Source: Zoogloea dura | GTDB lineage: Bacteria > Pseudomonadota > Gammaproteobacteria > Burkholderiales > Rhodocyclaceae | NCBI RefSeq assembly: GCF_012927165.1 | Contig: NZ_JABBGA010000012.1 | Coordinates: 62,001 to 126,000, forward strand | Direction of reading: 5' to 3' | DNA: 64,000 nucleotides | In this document: in pieces, positions 49,735 to 59,686 of the stretch | How positions within the stretch are numbered: the stretch's first letter is position 1 | How the letters are laid out: each line of letters begins with the position of its first letter | The notes under the pieces: model-generated | What the model was told of the DNA's origin: nothing | Database searches by the model: none | Seen by the model: only the letters and a program-made list of their open reading frames with translations | Program-made: the position numbers and the translations under genes

Positions 49735-50919
49735 TCAGACGTCCAGAATCAGACGGGCCGGATCTTCCAGGGCTTCCTTCATGGTCACCAGACCGAGGAC
49801 GGCTTCGCGGCCGTCGATGATGCGGTGATCGTAGGACATGGCCAGATAGTTGATCGGGCGCACCACGACCTGACCATTCTCGACCACGGCGCGGTCCTTG
49901 GTGGCATGGATGCCGAGGATCGCGGACTGGGGCGGGTTGATGATCGGGGTGGACATCATGGAACCGAACACGCCGCCGTTGGAGATGGAGAAGGTGCCGC
50001 CGGTGAGCTCTTCGATGGAGAGCTTGCCGTCCTTGGCCTTCTGGCCGAACTCGGCAATCTTCTTCTCGATGTCGGCGATGGACATGTTGTCCACGTCGCG
50101 CAGGATGGGCACCACCAGGCCACGGGGGGAGCCGACAGCGATGCCGATGTCGATGTAGCCGTGGTAGACGATGTCATTGCCATCGACCGAGGCGTTGAGG
50201 ATCGGGTACTTCTTGAGGGCAGCCACGGCAGCCTTCACGAAGAAGCCCATGAAGCCCAGGCGCACGCCGTGAGCCTTCTCGAACTTGTCGCCGTACTGCT
50301 TGCGCAGGGCCATCACCGGCGCCATGTTCACTTCGTTGAACGTGGTCAGGATGGCGTTTTCGTTCTTGGACTGGATCAGGCGCTCGGCGATGCGGGCACG
50401 CAGACGGGTCATCGGAACGCGCTGCTCGGTACGGTCACCGGCGGCGATCGCCACGGCCGGTGCGGCAGCAGCAGCGGCAGCCTTGGGCTGGGCAGCGACG
50501 GCATCTTCCTTGGTGACACGGCCACCACGGCCGGAACCGGCCACGTCGCCGGCAGCAATGCCCTTCTCGTCCAGGATCTTGCGGGCGGACGGGCTGGCGC
50601 CACTGACGGCAGCAGCCGGCGCAGCAGCAGCGGGCGCGGCGGCCGGAGCGGCAGCAGCCGGGGCTCCTGCGGCGGCCTTGGCTTCGGTGTCGATGGTGGC
50701 GATGACTTCGCCGGAGGTCACGGAATCGCCGCCGTTCTTGACGAGCTTGACCAGCACACCGTCGGCCGGGGCCGGGGTCTCGAGCACGACCTTGTCGGTC
50801 TCGATGTCGATCAGGTTTTCGTCACGGGACACGGAGTCGCCTTCCTTCTTGTGCCAACTCACCAGGGTGGCTTCGGAAACGGACTCGGACAGTTGCGGCA
50901 CTTTGACTTCGATCAGCAT
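49735..50919 (-). CDS. odhB: Dihydrolipoyllysine succinyltransferase (E2 of 2-oxoglutarate dehydrogenase)
   Basis: A 394-residue core enzyme. One lipoyl domain with Lys43 in [13 protein letters not shown], an Ala/Pro-rich linker (about 85-108), the E3-binding domain [20 protein letters not shown], and the catalytic domain ending in [15 protein letters not shown], where His and Asp are catalytic. It transfers succinyl groups to CoA. GGGAG lies 5 bases before the ATG. It starts 39 bases after odhA. Also called sucB. Confidence 0.95.
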   Translation of the reverse strand: MLIEVKVPQLSESVSEATLVSWHKKEGDSVSRDENLIDIETDKVVLETPAPADGVLVKLVKNGGDSVTSGEVIATIDTEAKAAAGAPAAAAPAAAPAAAAPAAAVSGASPSARKILDEKGIAAGDVAGSGRGGRVTKEDAVAAQPKAAAAAAAPAVAIAAGDRTEQRVPMTRLRARIAERLIQSKNENAILTTFNEVNMAPVMALRKQYGDKFEKAHGVRLGFMGFFVKAAVAALKKYPILNASVDGNDIVYHGYIDIGIAVGSPRGLVVPILRDVDNMSIADIEKKIAEFGQKAKDGKLSIEELTGGTFSISNGGVFGSMMSTPIINPPQSAILGIHATKDRAVVENGQVVVRPINYLAMSYDHRIIDGREAVLGLVTMKEALEDPARLILDV

Positions 50920-50958
50920 GTTTTCTCCCTCTTTTTCAGTTCGGCATGGACATGGGCA

Positions 50959-53784
50959 TCAGGCTTTGATTTCGCCGAACGCATTTTCGATAACAGCCTT
51001 CTGTTGCGCGTTGTGCTTGGCGTAGTAGCCGACAGCCGGGGACGCGGCAGCGGGACGGGCCACGAGCAGGAACTTGTGCGTGTCGCCCAGCGCGCTGTCG
51101 AGGTGATGGCGGGAGGCGAGCCAGTACCAGACACCCTGGTTGCGCGGCTCTTCCTGGCACCACACGACTTCCTTGGCGTTCGGGTACTTGTTGACCTCGG
51201 CGGCAAAGGCCTCGGCCGGGAACGGATAGAGCTGCTCCAGGCGGACGATGGCGATGTCGTCGATGTTGTTGGCACGACGGTGGGCCAGCAGCTCGTAATA
51301 GATCTTGCCGGAGCAGATCACGACGCGCTTGACCTTCTTGGCGTCCAGTTCGTCCACTTCGCCGATGACGGTCTGGAAGGTGCCCTTGGACAGGTCGTCC
51401 AGGGACGAGATCGCATCCTTGTGGCGCAGCAGGGACTTCGGCGTGATGATCACCAGCGGCTTGCGAATCTTGCGCAGGGCCTGGCGACGCAGCAGGTGGA
51501 AGATCTGCGACGGGCCGGAGGGAATGCACACTTCCATGTTCATCTCGGCGCACAGCTGCATGTAACGCTCGATGCGGGCGGAAGAGTGCTCGGGGCCCTG
51601 ACCTTCGTAGCCGTGCGGCAGCATCATCACGAGACCGCACTGACGGCCCCACTTGGCCTCACCGGAGCTGATGAACTGGTCCATCACCACCTGGGCGCCG
51701 TTGGCGAAGTCGCCGAACTGGGCTTCCCAGATCACGAGCTGGTTCGGCTCGGCGGTGGCGTAGCCGTATTCGAAGGCCAGCACGGCTTCTTCGGACAGCA
51801 CGGAGTCGTAGCAGTAGAACGGGCCCTGACCCTCACGGATATTCTGCAGCGGGTAGAAGGTGCCGTCGTGCCACTGGTCACGGTTCTGGTCGTGCAGCGC
51901 AGCGTGGCGGTGGAAGAAGGTGCCACGGCCCACGTCCTCACCGGAGATGCGCACGCCATAGCCCTGCACCAGCAGGCTGGCGTAGGCCAGGTTCTCGGCC
52001 ATGCCCCAGTCGAAGGGCAGCTTGCCGTCGCCCATCGCCTTGCGGTCGTCGATGATCTTCTGCACGCGGGGGTGCAGGGTGAAGCCATCCGGCGTGGTGG
52101 TCAGCGACTTGGCCAGGCGCTTGAGTTCGGCCATCGGCACCTTGGTGTCGCACTTGTCGGTGTACTTCTTGCCGACGTACGGACCCCAGTCCTGGGCGAA
52201 CTGGCGCTTGAAGTCGGACAGCACGGGGTTGGACAGCAGCTCGCCCTTGTCCAGCGCGGCACGGTAGTCCTTGATGAACTGCTCGGGCTCGTCGGCCTTG
52301 ACCACGCCCAGCTGGGACAGCTTGTCCGCGTACAGCTTGCGGGTGCCCGGGTGCTTGGCGATCTTCTTGTACATCAGCGGCTGGGTCACCATCGGCTCGT
52401 CGGCCTCGTTGTGGCCGAGCTTGCGGTAGCAGACGATGTCGACAACCACGTCCTTCTTGAACTCCTGGCGATACTCCACGGCCAGGCCCATGACGAAGGC
52501 CACGGCCTCCGGATCATCGCCATTCACGTGGAAGATCGGTGCCTCACCCATCTTGAAGATGTCGGTGCAGTACAGGGAGGAACGGTAGTCGCGGGGATCG
52601 GAGGTGGTGAAGCCGATCTGGTTGTTCACCACGATGTGGATCGTGCCGCCCGTGCCGTAGCCGCGGGTCTGCGCGAAATTGAGCATTTCCTGGTTCACGC
52701 CCTGGCCGGCAACCGCCGCATCACCGTGGATGATCACGGGGATGATCTCGGCCTTGCCGTTCGCACCGCGACGGGTCTGGCGGGCATACACGGAGCCCTC
52801 GACCACGGGGTTGACGATTTCCAGATGGGACGGGTTGAAGGCCAGGGTCAGGTGCACCGGGCCGCCAGCGGTCATGACGTCGCTGGAGAAGCCCATGTGG
52901 TATTTCACGTCGCCTGCCGACAGGTCGGACGCCGCCTTGCCTTCGAATTCGGAGAACAGCATGCTCGGCGACTTGCCGAGGGTATTGACCAGCACGTTCA
53001 GGCGGCCACGGTGGGCCATGCCGATGACGATCTCCTGGACGCCCTTGCTGCCGGCCACGCGGATCAGCTCGTCCATCGCCACGATGGTGCTTTCGCCACC
53101 TTCGAGGGAGAAGCGCTTCTGGCCGACATACTTGGTATGCAGGTAGCGCTCCATGGTCTCGGCAGCCGTCAGGCGCTCGAGGATGCGACGCTGGTGATCG
53201 GGCTGGAACACCGGGCGGCCCTTGGTGGGCTCGAGGCGCGCCTGAATCCAGCGCTTCTCGCCGATGTCGGTCATGTACATGTACTCGGCGCCGATGGAGC
53301 CGCAGTAAGTCTGACGCACCGCATCGAGGATCTCGCGCAGGGTGGCGTGATCACCGGGCAGACCGTGGAAGGAGCCCGTATTGAAGCTCTGGTTCAGATC
53401 GGCTTCGGTGAAGCCGTAGTGGGACAGCTCCAGCTCGTGGATCTCGGGGCGCTCGGTGCGCTTGAGCGGATCCAGCTGTGCCCAGCGGGTGCCCAGGAAG
53501 CGGTGCGCATTGATGAGCTGCAGCACGCCGACCTGCTTCTGGTCGGTGCCAGCCGACACCACGGTACGCACAGCGCCGCGCTTGGCCATGTCGGCAAACG
53601 CGTTGATGATCGGGTAATGCGCCACGTCGGGGCCCTTGCCCGGGACGTTTTGCAGGGAGTCGAAATAGCTCCGCCATTCTTCCGAGACGGAGTCGGGATT
53701 GTCGAGATAGTTCTCGTAGAGTTCCTCGATGAACGGCGCATTGCTGCCGAACAACTGGGAGCTTTCAAACAGCTGTTTCATCAT
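50959..53784 (-). CDS. odhA: 2-oxoglutarate dehydrogenase E1 component
   Basis: A 941-residue thiamine-diphosphate enzyme that decarboxylates 2-oxoglutarate. Motifs: N-terminal LFGSNAPFIEELYENYLDNP, EIVIGMAHRGRLNVLVN, HGDAAVAGQGVNQEMLNF, GFTTSDPRDYRSSLYCTDI (with the cofactor loop) and VCIPSGPSQIFHLLRRQ. It works with OdhB and LpdA in the TCA cycle. Two ATG codons stand in tandem at 53784 and 53781, with AGGTGG upstream. A 161-base leader separates it from gltA, so it may have its own promoter. Also called sucA. Confidence 0.95.
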   Translation of the reverse strand: MMKQLFESSQLFGSNAPFIEELYENYLDNPDSVSEEWRSYFDSLQNVPGKGPDVAHYPIINAFADMAKRGAVRTVVSAGTDQKQVGVLQLINAHRFLGTRWAQLDPLKRTERPEIHELELSHYGFTEADLNQSFNTGSFHGLPGDHATLREILDAVRQTYCGSIGAEYMYMTDIGEKRWIQARLEPTKGRPVFQPDHQRRILERLTAAETMERYLHTKYVGQKRFSLEGGESTIVAMDELIRVAGSKGVQEIVIGMAHRGRLNVLVNTLGKSPSMLFSEFEGKAASDLSAGDVKYHMGFSSDVMTAGGPVHLTLAFNPSHLEIVNPVVEGSVYARQTRRGANGKAEIIPVIIHGDAAVAGQGVNQEMLNFAQTRGYGTGGTIHIVVNNQIGFTTSDPRDYRSSLYCTDIFKMGEAPIFHVNGDDPEAVAFVMGLAVEYRQEFKKDVVVDIVCYRKLGHNEADEPMVTQPLMYKKIAKHPGTRKLYADKLSQLGVVKADEPEQFIKDYRAALDKGELLSNPVLSDFKRQFAQDWGPYVGKKYTDKCDTKVPMAELKRLAKSLTTTPDGFTLHPRVQKIIDDRKAMGDGKLPFDWGMAENLAYASLLVQGYGVRISGEDVGRGTFFHRHAALHDQNRDQWHDGTFYPLQNIREGQGPFYCYDSVLSEEAVLAFEYGYATAEPNQLVIWEAQFGDFANGAQVVMDQFISSGEAKWGRQCGLVMMLPHGYEGQGPEHSSARIERYMQLCAEMNMEVCIPSGPSQIFHLLRRQALRKIRKPLVIITPKSLLRHKDAISSLDDLSKGTFQTVIGEVDELDAKKVKRVVICSGKIYYELLAHRRANNIDDIAIVRLEQLYPFPAEAFAAEVNKYPNAKEVVWCQEEPRNQGVWYWLASRHHLDSALGDTHKFLLVARPAAASPAVGYYAKHNAQQKAVIENAFGEIKA

Positions 53785-53875
53785 GGGCGACCACCTGGCT
53801 TATATCTTGTCTTATTGGATGTGCTTGCTGCGGTGGGGAGAAATCCCAGACAACAGATTCTTCCGGATAAACGAA

Positions 53876-53906
53876 GCGGGATGGCCAAAGACGTCGACCA
53901 TCCCGC
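53876..53906 (-). terminator. Hairpin downstream of gltA
   Basis: GCGGGATGG (53876-53884) pairs perfectly with CCATCCCGC (53898-53906) around a 13-base loop. The minus strand continues TTCGTTTATCC, a weak U-rich tail. It is probably a partial terminator between gltA and odhA. Confidence 0.6.
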
Positions 53907-53945
53907 ATTCGCTTCTCCTGTTTCCCCCTCCCCCTCCGGGCAATA

Positions 53946-55241
53946 TTAGGCGCGCTGGGCCAGCGGTACGACGTCGCGGCGGGCGGCGCCGATGTACAGC
54001 TGACGGGGACGACCGATCTTGTATTCCGGATCGGTGATCATCTCTTCCCACTGGGTCATCCAGCCCACGGTGCGCGCCAGGGCGAAGATGCAGGTGAACA
54101 TGTCGGTCGGGATGCCGAGGGCCTTCTGCACGATGCCGGAGTAGAAGTCCACGTTCGGGTAGAGCTTTTTCTCGACGAAGTACTGGTCTTCCAGGGCGAT
54201 CTTCTCGAGTTCCATGGCCAGCTTGAAGAGCCGGTCGTTCTCGAGGCCGAGTTCGGACAGCACGTCGTAGCAGACCTTGCGCATCAGCTTGGCACGCGGG
54301 TCGAAGTTCTTGTAGACGCGGTGACCGAAGCCCATCAGCTTGAAGCTGTCGTTCTTGTCCTTGGCGCGGTTGATGTACTCACCCACGCGGGACACGTCAC
54401 CGATCTCTTCCAGCATGTTCAGGCAGGCTTCGTTCGCGCCGCCGTGAGCCGGGCCCCACAGGCAGGCGATGCCGGCAGCGATACAGGCAAACGGGTTGGC
54501 GCCGGAAGAACCGGCCAGACGCACGGTGGAGGTGGAAGCGTTCTGCTCGTGATCGGCGTGCAGCGTGAAGATCACGTCCAGGGCGCGGACCAGCACCGGG
54601 TTCGGCACGTACTTTTCGCACGGGTTGCCAAACATCATGCGCATGAAGTTCGCGGTGTAGTCCAGCTCGTTGTCCGGGTACATGAACGGCATGCCGGTGT
54701 TGTACTTGTACGCCATCGCCACGATGGTCGGCATCTTGGCCACGAGGCGGTTGAAGCTGACATTGCGGTGCTCGGCGTCGGCGAAGTCCATCGCGTCGTG
54801 GTAGAAGGCGGACAGGGCGCCGACCACGCCGGTCATGACGGCCATCGGGTGGGCGTCGCGACGGAAGCCGGAGTAAAACTTGGAGAGCTGCTCGTGAACC
54901 ATCGTGTGACGCTTGATGGTGCTTTCGAAGTCGGTCTTCTGGGTGGCGTTGGGCAGCTCGCCATTCTTCAGCAGATAGGTGACTTCGAGGAAGTTGCAGT
55001 TCTCGGCGAGTTGCTCGATCGGGTAGCCGCGGTACAGCAGCTCACCCTTGTCACCGTCGATATAGGTGACCTTGGACTGGCAGCTGGCGGTAGACAGGAA
55101 ACCGGAGTCGTAAGTGAACAAACCGGTCTTGCCCCCGAGGGAGCGAATGTCGATCACATCGTTGCCGTGCGTCCCCGACATGATCGGAAACTCGACGGAC
55201 TTGCCATCTACGTTCAGTGCAGCAGTGCGTTGCGTGGTCAT
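53946..55241 (-). CDS. gltA: Citrate synthase, type II
   Basis: A 431-residue enzyme. The NADH-sensitive proteobacterial type is indicated by length and by the N-terminal beta-rich domain. The catalytic residues lie in [13 protein letters not shown] (His), [15 protein letters not shown] (His) and [12 protein letters not shown] (Asp); [14 protein letters not shown] binds substrate. It condenses acetyl-CoA with oxaloacetate. AAGGGA stands before the ATG. It lies 60 bases after sdhE and ahead of odhA in the TCA block. Confidence 0.96.
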   Translation of the reverse strand: MTTQRTAALNVDGKSVEFPIMSGTHGNDVIDIRSLGGKTGLFTYDSGFLSTASCQSKVTYIDGDKGELLYRGYPIEQLAENCNFLEVTYLLKNGELPNATQKTDFESTIKRHTMVHEQLSKFYSGFRRDAHPMAVMTGVVGALSAFYHDAMDFADAEHRNVSFNRLVAKMPTIVAMAYKYNTGMPFMYPDNELDYTANFMRMMFGNPCEKYVPNPVLVRALDVIFTLHADHEQNASTSTVRLAGSSGANPFACIAAGIACLWGPAHGGANEACLNMLEEIGDVSRVGEYINRAKDKNDSFKLMGFGHRVYKNFDPRAKLMRKVCYDVLSELGLENDRLFKLAMELEKIALEDQYFVEKKLYPNVDFYSGIVQKALGIPTDMFTCIFALARTVGWMTQWEEMITDPEYKIGRPRQLYIGAARRDVVPLAQRA

Positions 55242-55301
55242 GTTTTGGTCCCTTTTCCCTGTTGAAACTCCAGCTCCCTAGCGGTCGGGCTGCCCGGCCT
55301 G

Positions 55302-55538
55302 TCAGCGTTCCCGCAGCAGCTCAACCATTTCCTTCCAGCTGTCCTTGGCAACCGGCTGGCTGCCGTTGACCATGGCCCAGAGGTCATGGTCTTCGACAAC
55401 CAGCAGGTCATCCAGAGCAGCCAGTTGATCGTCGGTCAGACGATCAAAGTGCCGTTCGAGGAAACGCGCGAACACCAGATCGAGCTCGAGAAGAGCCCGA
55501 CGGCACTGCCAGCGCACGCGTCCCCTGTTCAGCGTCAT
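55302..55538 (-). CDS. sdhE: FAD assembly factor SdhE (CptB/YgfY family)
   Basis: A 78-residue protein that promotes covalent flavinylation of SdhA. It has the expected helical bundle: CRRALLELDLVFARFLERHF, LTDDQLAALDDLLVVEDHDL and the ending WKEMVELLRER. The family RGxxE motif reads R-A-L-L-E (Arg14 to Glu18), so the usual Gly is Ala. Its ATG overlaps the sdhB stop by 4 bases, so it is coupled to sdhB. The longer open frame upstream lies within sdhB and is rejected. Confidence 0.88.
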   Translation of the reverse strand: MTLNRGRVRWQCRRALLELDLVFARFLERHFDRLTDDQLAALDDLLVVEDHDLWAMVNGSQPVAKDSWKEMVELLRER

Positions 55539-56248
55539 ACGGCGCGACGAACCATCATGTCCTTGATCTTGCCGATGGCCTTGGTCGGGTTGAGACCCTT
55601 CGGGCAGACATCGACGCAGTTCATGATCGAGTGACAGCGGAACAGACGGTACGGATCTTCCAGATTGTCCAGACGCTCGCTGGTCGCCTGGTCGCGGGTG
55701 TCCGCGAGGAAGCGGTAAGCGGCGAGCAGGCCGGCCGGACCGACAAACTTGTCCGGGTTCCACCAGAACGACGGGCAGCTGGTGGAGCAGCAGGCGCACA
55801 GGATGCACTCGTAAAGGCCGTTCAACTCTTCGCGGTCTTCCGGGCTCTGCAGGCGCTCACGTTCCGGCGCCGGGTCGTTGTTGACCAGGTAAGGCTTGAT
55901 CGAGTGGTACTGCTTGAAGAACTGGGTCATGTCGACGATCACGTCGCGGATGACCGGCAGGCCGGGCAGCGGACGGATGGTGATCGGCTCGGCCAGATTC
56001 TCCATGGCGGTCAGGCAGGCCAGCCCGTTCTTGCCGTTGATGTTCATGGCGTCGGAGCCACACACACCTTCACGGCAGGAGCGGCGGAAGGACAGGGTGT
56101 CGTCCTTGGCCTTGAGGCGCACCAGCGCATCCAGCAGCTTCTTGTCGGACTCTTCGAGCTCGACGGAGATGTCCTGCATGTAGGGCTTGTCGTCCCTGTC
56201 CGGATCGTAGCGGTAAATCTTGAACTGTACGGTTCGCTTGCTGCTCAT
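55535..56248 (-). CDS. sdhB: Succinate dehydrogenase iron-sulfur subunit
   Basis: A 237-residue protein with three cluster sites: CREGVCGSDAMNINGKNGLA-C for 2Fe-2S, CILCACCSTSCPS for 4Fe-4S, and CHSIMNCVDVCPKGLNP for 3Fe-4S. It passes electrons from SdhA flavin to ubiquinone at the inner membrane. GGAG lies 8 bases before the ATG. It follows sdhA by 19 bases and overlaps sdhE. Confidence 0.96.
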   Translation of the reverse strand: MSSKRTVQFKIYRYDPDRDDKPYMQDISVELEESDKKLLDALVRLKAKDDTLSFRRSCREGVCGSDAMNINGKNGLACLTAMENLAEPITIRPLPGLPVIRDVIVDMTQFFKQYHSIKPYLVNNDPAPERERLQSPEDREELNGLYECILCACCSTSCPSFWWNPDKFVGPAGLLAAYRFLADTRDQATSERLDNLEDPYRLFRCHSIMNCVDVCPKGLNPTKAIGKIKDMMVRRAV

Positions 56249-56267
56249 GTTCTATTCTCCGGAACGC

Positions 56268-58061
56268 TCAGTAGGTACGCTTGGCGAGCGCGATCGGCTC
56301 GACTTCGGGGGACAGCGGCTGCAGGTTGACCGGCTTGTAGTCAAGACGGTTGCCTTCGCTGTACCACAGCGTGTGCTTGAGCCAGTTCTTGTCGTCGCGC
56401 CCGTTGGGGGTCTCGGCGCAGTCGATCGCGTCGTCGCGCACGTGGGCACCACGGGACTCCTTGCGGGCCTCGGCGGAGATCATGGTGGCCTTGGCCACTT
56501 CGATCAGGTTGTCGAGTTCCAGGGCCTCGGTGCGGGCGGTGTTCCAGACCTTGGACTTGTCCTTGATCTGGGTAGTCTTGGCACGCTCCGCCACCTGGAG
56601 GATCTTGGTGACGCCTTCCTTGAGGATGTCCGCAAAACGGAACACACCGGCGTGCTTCTGCATGGTGCGCTGCATATCAAGGCGCACTTCATGCACGTCT
56701 TCGCCGTTGGTCTGGGTTTCCAGACGGGCGATACGGGCCAGCGACACGTCGGCGGCGTTGTCGGGCAGCGGCTTGAGGGTGAGCTGACCGGACTTGAAGT
56801 CGTTCACCACGGTCTCGCCGGCAGCCTTGCCGAACACCAGCAGGTCGAGCAGCGAGTTGGTGCCGAGGCGGTTGGCGCCGTGCACGGAGGCGCAGGCACA
56901 TTCGCCGGCGGCGTAGAAGCCCGCCACGGGAACGTTCGGGTTGCCATCCTTCGGCACCACGACCTGGCCCTTGTAGTTGGTCGGAATACCGCCCATCTGG
57001 TAGTGGCAGGTCGGCACGACCGGGATCGGCGCCTTGATCGGGTCCACCCCAGCGAACTGGATCGAGATCTCGCGGATGCCCGGCAGACGCTTGTTGATGG
57101 TCTCGGGCGACAGGTGGGTGATGTCGAGCAGGACGTGGTCCTTCTCGGAACCGCAACCACGGCCTTCGTTGATCTCGGTCACCATGGAGCGGGACACCAC
57201 GTCGCGGGAGGCCAGATCCTTCAGGTTGGGCGCATAACGCTCCATGAAGCGCTCGCCGGAGGCATTGCGGAGAATGCCGCCCTCGCCGCGCACACCTTCG
57301 GTGATCAGCACACCTGCGCCGGCCACGCCGGTCGGGTGGAACTGCCAGAACTCCATGTCTTCCAGCGGAATACCGGCACGGGCCGCCATGCCCACACCGT
57401 CACCGGTGTTGATAAAGGCATTGGTGGAGCTGTAGTAGATACGGCCGGCACCGCCGGTCGCGAAAATGGTGGCTTTGGCGTGGAAGATCGAGACCTCGCC
57501 GGTCTCCATTTCCATCGCGGTCACGCCGAGCACGTCACCGTCCGTATTGCGGATCAGGTCCATGGCCATCCACTCCACAAAGAACTGGGTGTTGGCGCGG
57601 ACGTTGCGCTGGTACAGGGCGTGCAGCATGGCATGGCCGGTACGGTCGGCGGCCGCACAGGAGCGGGACACCGGAGTCTGACCGTAATTCTGGGAGTGAC
57701 CACCGAACGGGCGCTGGTAGATCTTGCCGTTGTCGGTACGGTCGAAGGGCATGCCGTAGTGCTCGAGCTCGACGACGACCTCATTGGCCTTCTTGACCAT
57801 GAACTCGATTGCGTCCTGGTCGCCCAGCCAGTCCGACCCCTTGACGGTGTCGTACATGTGCCAGTGCCAGTTGTCCTCGGTGGAGTTGCCCAGCGAGGCC
57901 GCCACACCGCCCTGCGCCGCCACAGTGTGGGAGCGGGTCGGGAACACCTTGGTCAGGACCGCGGTCTTGAGACCGGCTTCGGAAAGCTGCAGGGCCGCCC
58001 GCAGGCCAGCGCCGCCGGCGCCGACGATTACCGCATCAAAGGTATGCTTAGCGACTTTCAC
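56268..58061 (-). CDS. sdhA: Succinate dehydrogenase flavoprotein subunit
   Basis: A 597-residue flavoprotein. FAD-binding VGAGGAGLRAALQLSEAGL, the covalent-FAD histidine in RSHTVAAQGGVAASLGN, HPTGVAGAGVLITEGVRGEGG and catalytic Arg/His region SVHGANRLGTNSLLDLLV are all intact. It oxidises succinate to fumarate. The start is GTG 58061, directly after the sdhD stop, fixed by GGAGG 6 bases upstream. Confidence 0.96.
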   Translation of the reverse strand: MKVAKHTFDAVIVGAGGAGLRAALQLSEAGLKTAVLTKVFPTRSHTVAAQGGVAASLGNSTEDNWHWHMYDTVKGSDWLGDQDAIEFMVKKANEVVVELEHYGMPFDRTDNGKIYQRPFGGHSQNYGQTPVSRSCAAADRTGHAMLHALYQRNVRANTQFFVEWMAMDLIRNTDGDVLGVTAMEMETGEVSIFHAKATIFATGGAGRIYYSSTNAFINTGDGVGMAARAGIPLEDMEFWQFHPTGVAGAGVLITEGVRGEGGILRNASGERFMERYAPNLKDLASRDVVSRSMVTEINEGRGCGSEKDHVLLDITHLSPETINKRLPGIREISIQFAGVDPIKAPIPVVPTCHYQMGGIPTNYKGQVVVPKDGNPNVPVAGFYAAGECACASVHGANRLGTNSLLDLLVFGKAAGETVVNDFKSGQLTLKPLPDNAADVSLARIARLETQTNGEDVHEVRLDMQRTMQKHAGVFRFADILKEGVTKILQVAERAKTTQIKDKSKVWNTARTEALELDNLIEVAKATMISAEARKESRGAHVRDDAIDCAETPNGRDDKNWLKHTLWYSEGNRLDYKPVNLQPLSPEVEPIALAKRTY

Positions 58062-58409
58062 TTACAGCCTCCAGAGAATCTGAGCAGCCCAGCCGGCATA
58101 GCCGATGAGCAGAAGGGCGACGACCGAGTGCAGGGTCAGACGGATGCCGACCGGCTTGATGTAGTCCATGAAGATGTCCCGCACGCCAATCCAGGCATGG
58201 AAGAACAGGGACATGAAGAACAGGAAGGTCGCAAACTTCATGAAGCCGCCGCTGAAGACACCACGCCAGCTCTCGAAGGAGCCATCCGGCATGGACAGGG
58301 CGTAAGCAGCAAAAACGAGGGTATACAGGGCCATCACAACGGCAGTGACGCGCTGGGCGAGCCAGTCGCGGAAACCGTAGTGGGCGCCGACGATGACGGG
58401 CTTTACCAT
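58062..58409 (-). CDS. sdhD: Succinate dehydrogenase membrane anchor SdhD
   Basis: A 115-residue protein with three membrane helices. The segment FFHAWIGVRDIFMDYIKP holds the haem-ligand His and quinone-site residues of this family. Its ATG overlaps the sdhC stop by 7 bases. With SdhC it anchors SdhAB and binds haem b. Confidence 0.93.
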   Translation of the reverse strand: MVKPVIVGAHYGFRDWLAQRVTAVVMALYTLVFAAYALSMPDGSFESWRGVFSGGFMKFATFLFFMSLFFHAWIGVRDIFMDYIKPVGIRLTLHSVVALLLIGYAGWAAQILWRL

Positions 58410-58792
58410 AGTTTGGCCACCAGAAGGGCAGTGAGGGTGAGGCTGACGATCAGCACGAGACGGGCGCTCTTGACGGCGGATTCCTTATCGACACCGACGT
58501 GAACGTCCAGCAGCAGAAAGCGGATGCCCGCACAGAAATGATGCAGGTAAGCCCACAGCAGGCCCACGAGCAGCAGCTTCACAAAGATGTTGCCGACGAA
58601 CTCGCGGAAGACCGCATAGGACTCAGGTGAGCCGACGCTCGCACCAAACAGGGCCAGCAGAACCGGCAGCATCAGGAACAGACCGGAACCGCTCACCCGG
58701 TGCAGGATCGAGACCTTTCCGGGCAACGGAAGCCTGATCTCGTTCAGCGCCAGATGCTTCGGGCGCTGTTTCTTCAAAGTCACCTCTGTCAT
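58403..58792 (-). CDS. sdhC: Succinate dehydrogenase cytochrome b556 subunit SdhC
   Basis: A 129-residue protein with three membrane helices. It has KHLALNEIRLPLPGKVSILH with RVSG following, the SdhC signature, and the haem-binding histidine in LHHFCAGIRFLLLDVHVG. Start ATG 58792 has AGAGGGA upstream; the open frame extends 16 codons further but lacks support. It is the first gene of the TCA block, with a 118-base leader carrying a hairpin. Confidence 0.93.
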   Translation of the reverse strand: MTEVTLKKQRPKHLALNEIRLPLPGKVSILHRVSGSGLFLMLPVLLALFGASVGSPESYAVFREFVGNIFVKLLLVGLLWAYLHHFCAGIRFLLLDVHVGVDKESAVKSARLVLIVSLTLTALLVAKLW

Positions 58793-58811
58793 AGATTTTC
58801 CCTCTAGCAAT

Positions 58812-58910
58812 TGCGGCCAAATAGGCCGCACTTTTCCCACACGACAAAATTATAAGTATATACCCTTACCGACTACTGACAGGCCGGGCCCTCCTGCCAA
58901 CTTTAAAACC
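58812..58910 (-). promoter_or_regulatory. sdhC leader: promoter candidate and 7-bp hairpin
   Basis: Going towards sdhC on the minus strand there is GGGTATATAC and TATAAT (about 58867-58848), a likely -10 region that includes the palindrome GTATATAC. Then TGCGGCC-TATTT-GGCCGCA (58830-58812), a perfect 7-bp stem, stands 19 bases before the ATG, near enough to affect ribosome access or mRNA stability. No good -35 is seen, which would suit an activated promoter. Confidence 0.5.
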
Positions 58911-59639
58911 TCAATTCAATTCATTGAGATAGTAGTGCTCGGCAGTCGAATAAAGCCCCCGCCGCCACTCCACTGGCTTATCGCCATAGGTATAGGTCAC
59001 CCGCTCCACGGACAGCAATGGGGTGCCTTCAGGAACGCCAAGGGTTTCACTGGTCATGCGATCGGCAGCCACTGCTCGGATCCGCTCTTCTGCGCGAATC
59101 ATGCGAACCCCGAAACGGGTTTCAAAAAGGCTGTAGAGGGAGCCGTGGCCGCTCTGCAGGACTTCCATGGTCAGCCCATGGAAGATCTCCCCCGGCAGAT
59201 AGATCTCGTCGATCACCACGGGCTTGCCTGAAAACTTGAGAAGACGACGCAGAATGGTCACCGGCGCGCCGAGCTCGATGCCCAACATGCGCGCCGCCTC
59301 ATTGCCGGCCTTGGCCTTCCAGCAATCAAGCGGTACGCTCTGGGGATGCGCCAGATCGCCATCCATGGGCACCAGACGCAGAAACCTGAAGAGCGCCCGC
59401 GGGTCATTATGGGATGCCACATAGGTTCCCTTGCCCTGCTTGCGGACCAGCAGATTTTCAGCAGCCATCTCATCGATGGCCTTACGGACGGTACCCTGGC
59501 TTACATTGAAGCGCAGCGCGAGTTCCTGTTCACTGGGAATGGCCTGGCCGGGCCGCCATTCGGCGGACTCCAGGGCATTCAGCATCAGATTCTTGATCTG
59601 ACGGTACAGGGGACTGAAGGTGGGCGATTCGGGTCGCAT
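58911..59639 (-). CDS. GntR-family transcriptional regulator (HutC subfamily)
   Basis: A 242-residue regulator. The winged HTH (about 10-78: LYRQIKNLMLNALESAEWRP, IPSEQELALRFNVSQGTVRK) is followed by a UTRA effector domain (VTILRRLLKFSGKPVVIDEI, ending YSTAEHYYLNELN). HutC-type proteins bind small carboxylates or similar effectors. It lies between the sdh operon and divergent mdh, so it most likely senses a TCA-cycle acid and controls these genes. Start ATG 59639 lacks a clear ribosome binding site. Confidence 0.88.
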   Translation of the reverse strand: MRPESPTFSPLYRQIKNLMLNALESAEWRPGQAIPSEQELALRFNVSQGTVRKAIDEMAAENLLVRKQGKGTYVASHNDPRALFRFLRLVPMDGDLAHPQSVPLDCWKAKAGNEAARMLGIELGAPVTILRRLLKFSGKPVVIDEIYLPGEIFHGLTMEVLQSGHGSLYSLFETRFGVRMIRAEERIRAVAADRMTSETLGVPEGTPLLSVERVTYTYGDKPVEWRRGLYSTAEHYYLNELN

Positions 59640-59686
59640 CGGTCTATTGAATCACACTTTTCCAGACCAGTCTATGGGATGTCTTT

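Noticed and set aside
53785-53945. A sucA-leader RNA motif upstream of odhA
   Set aside because: The 161-base leader has two hairpins, but I could not match it to a known sucA-associated RNA consensus by eye. A covariance search would be needed.
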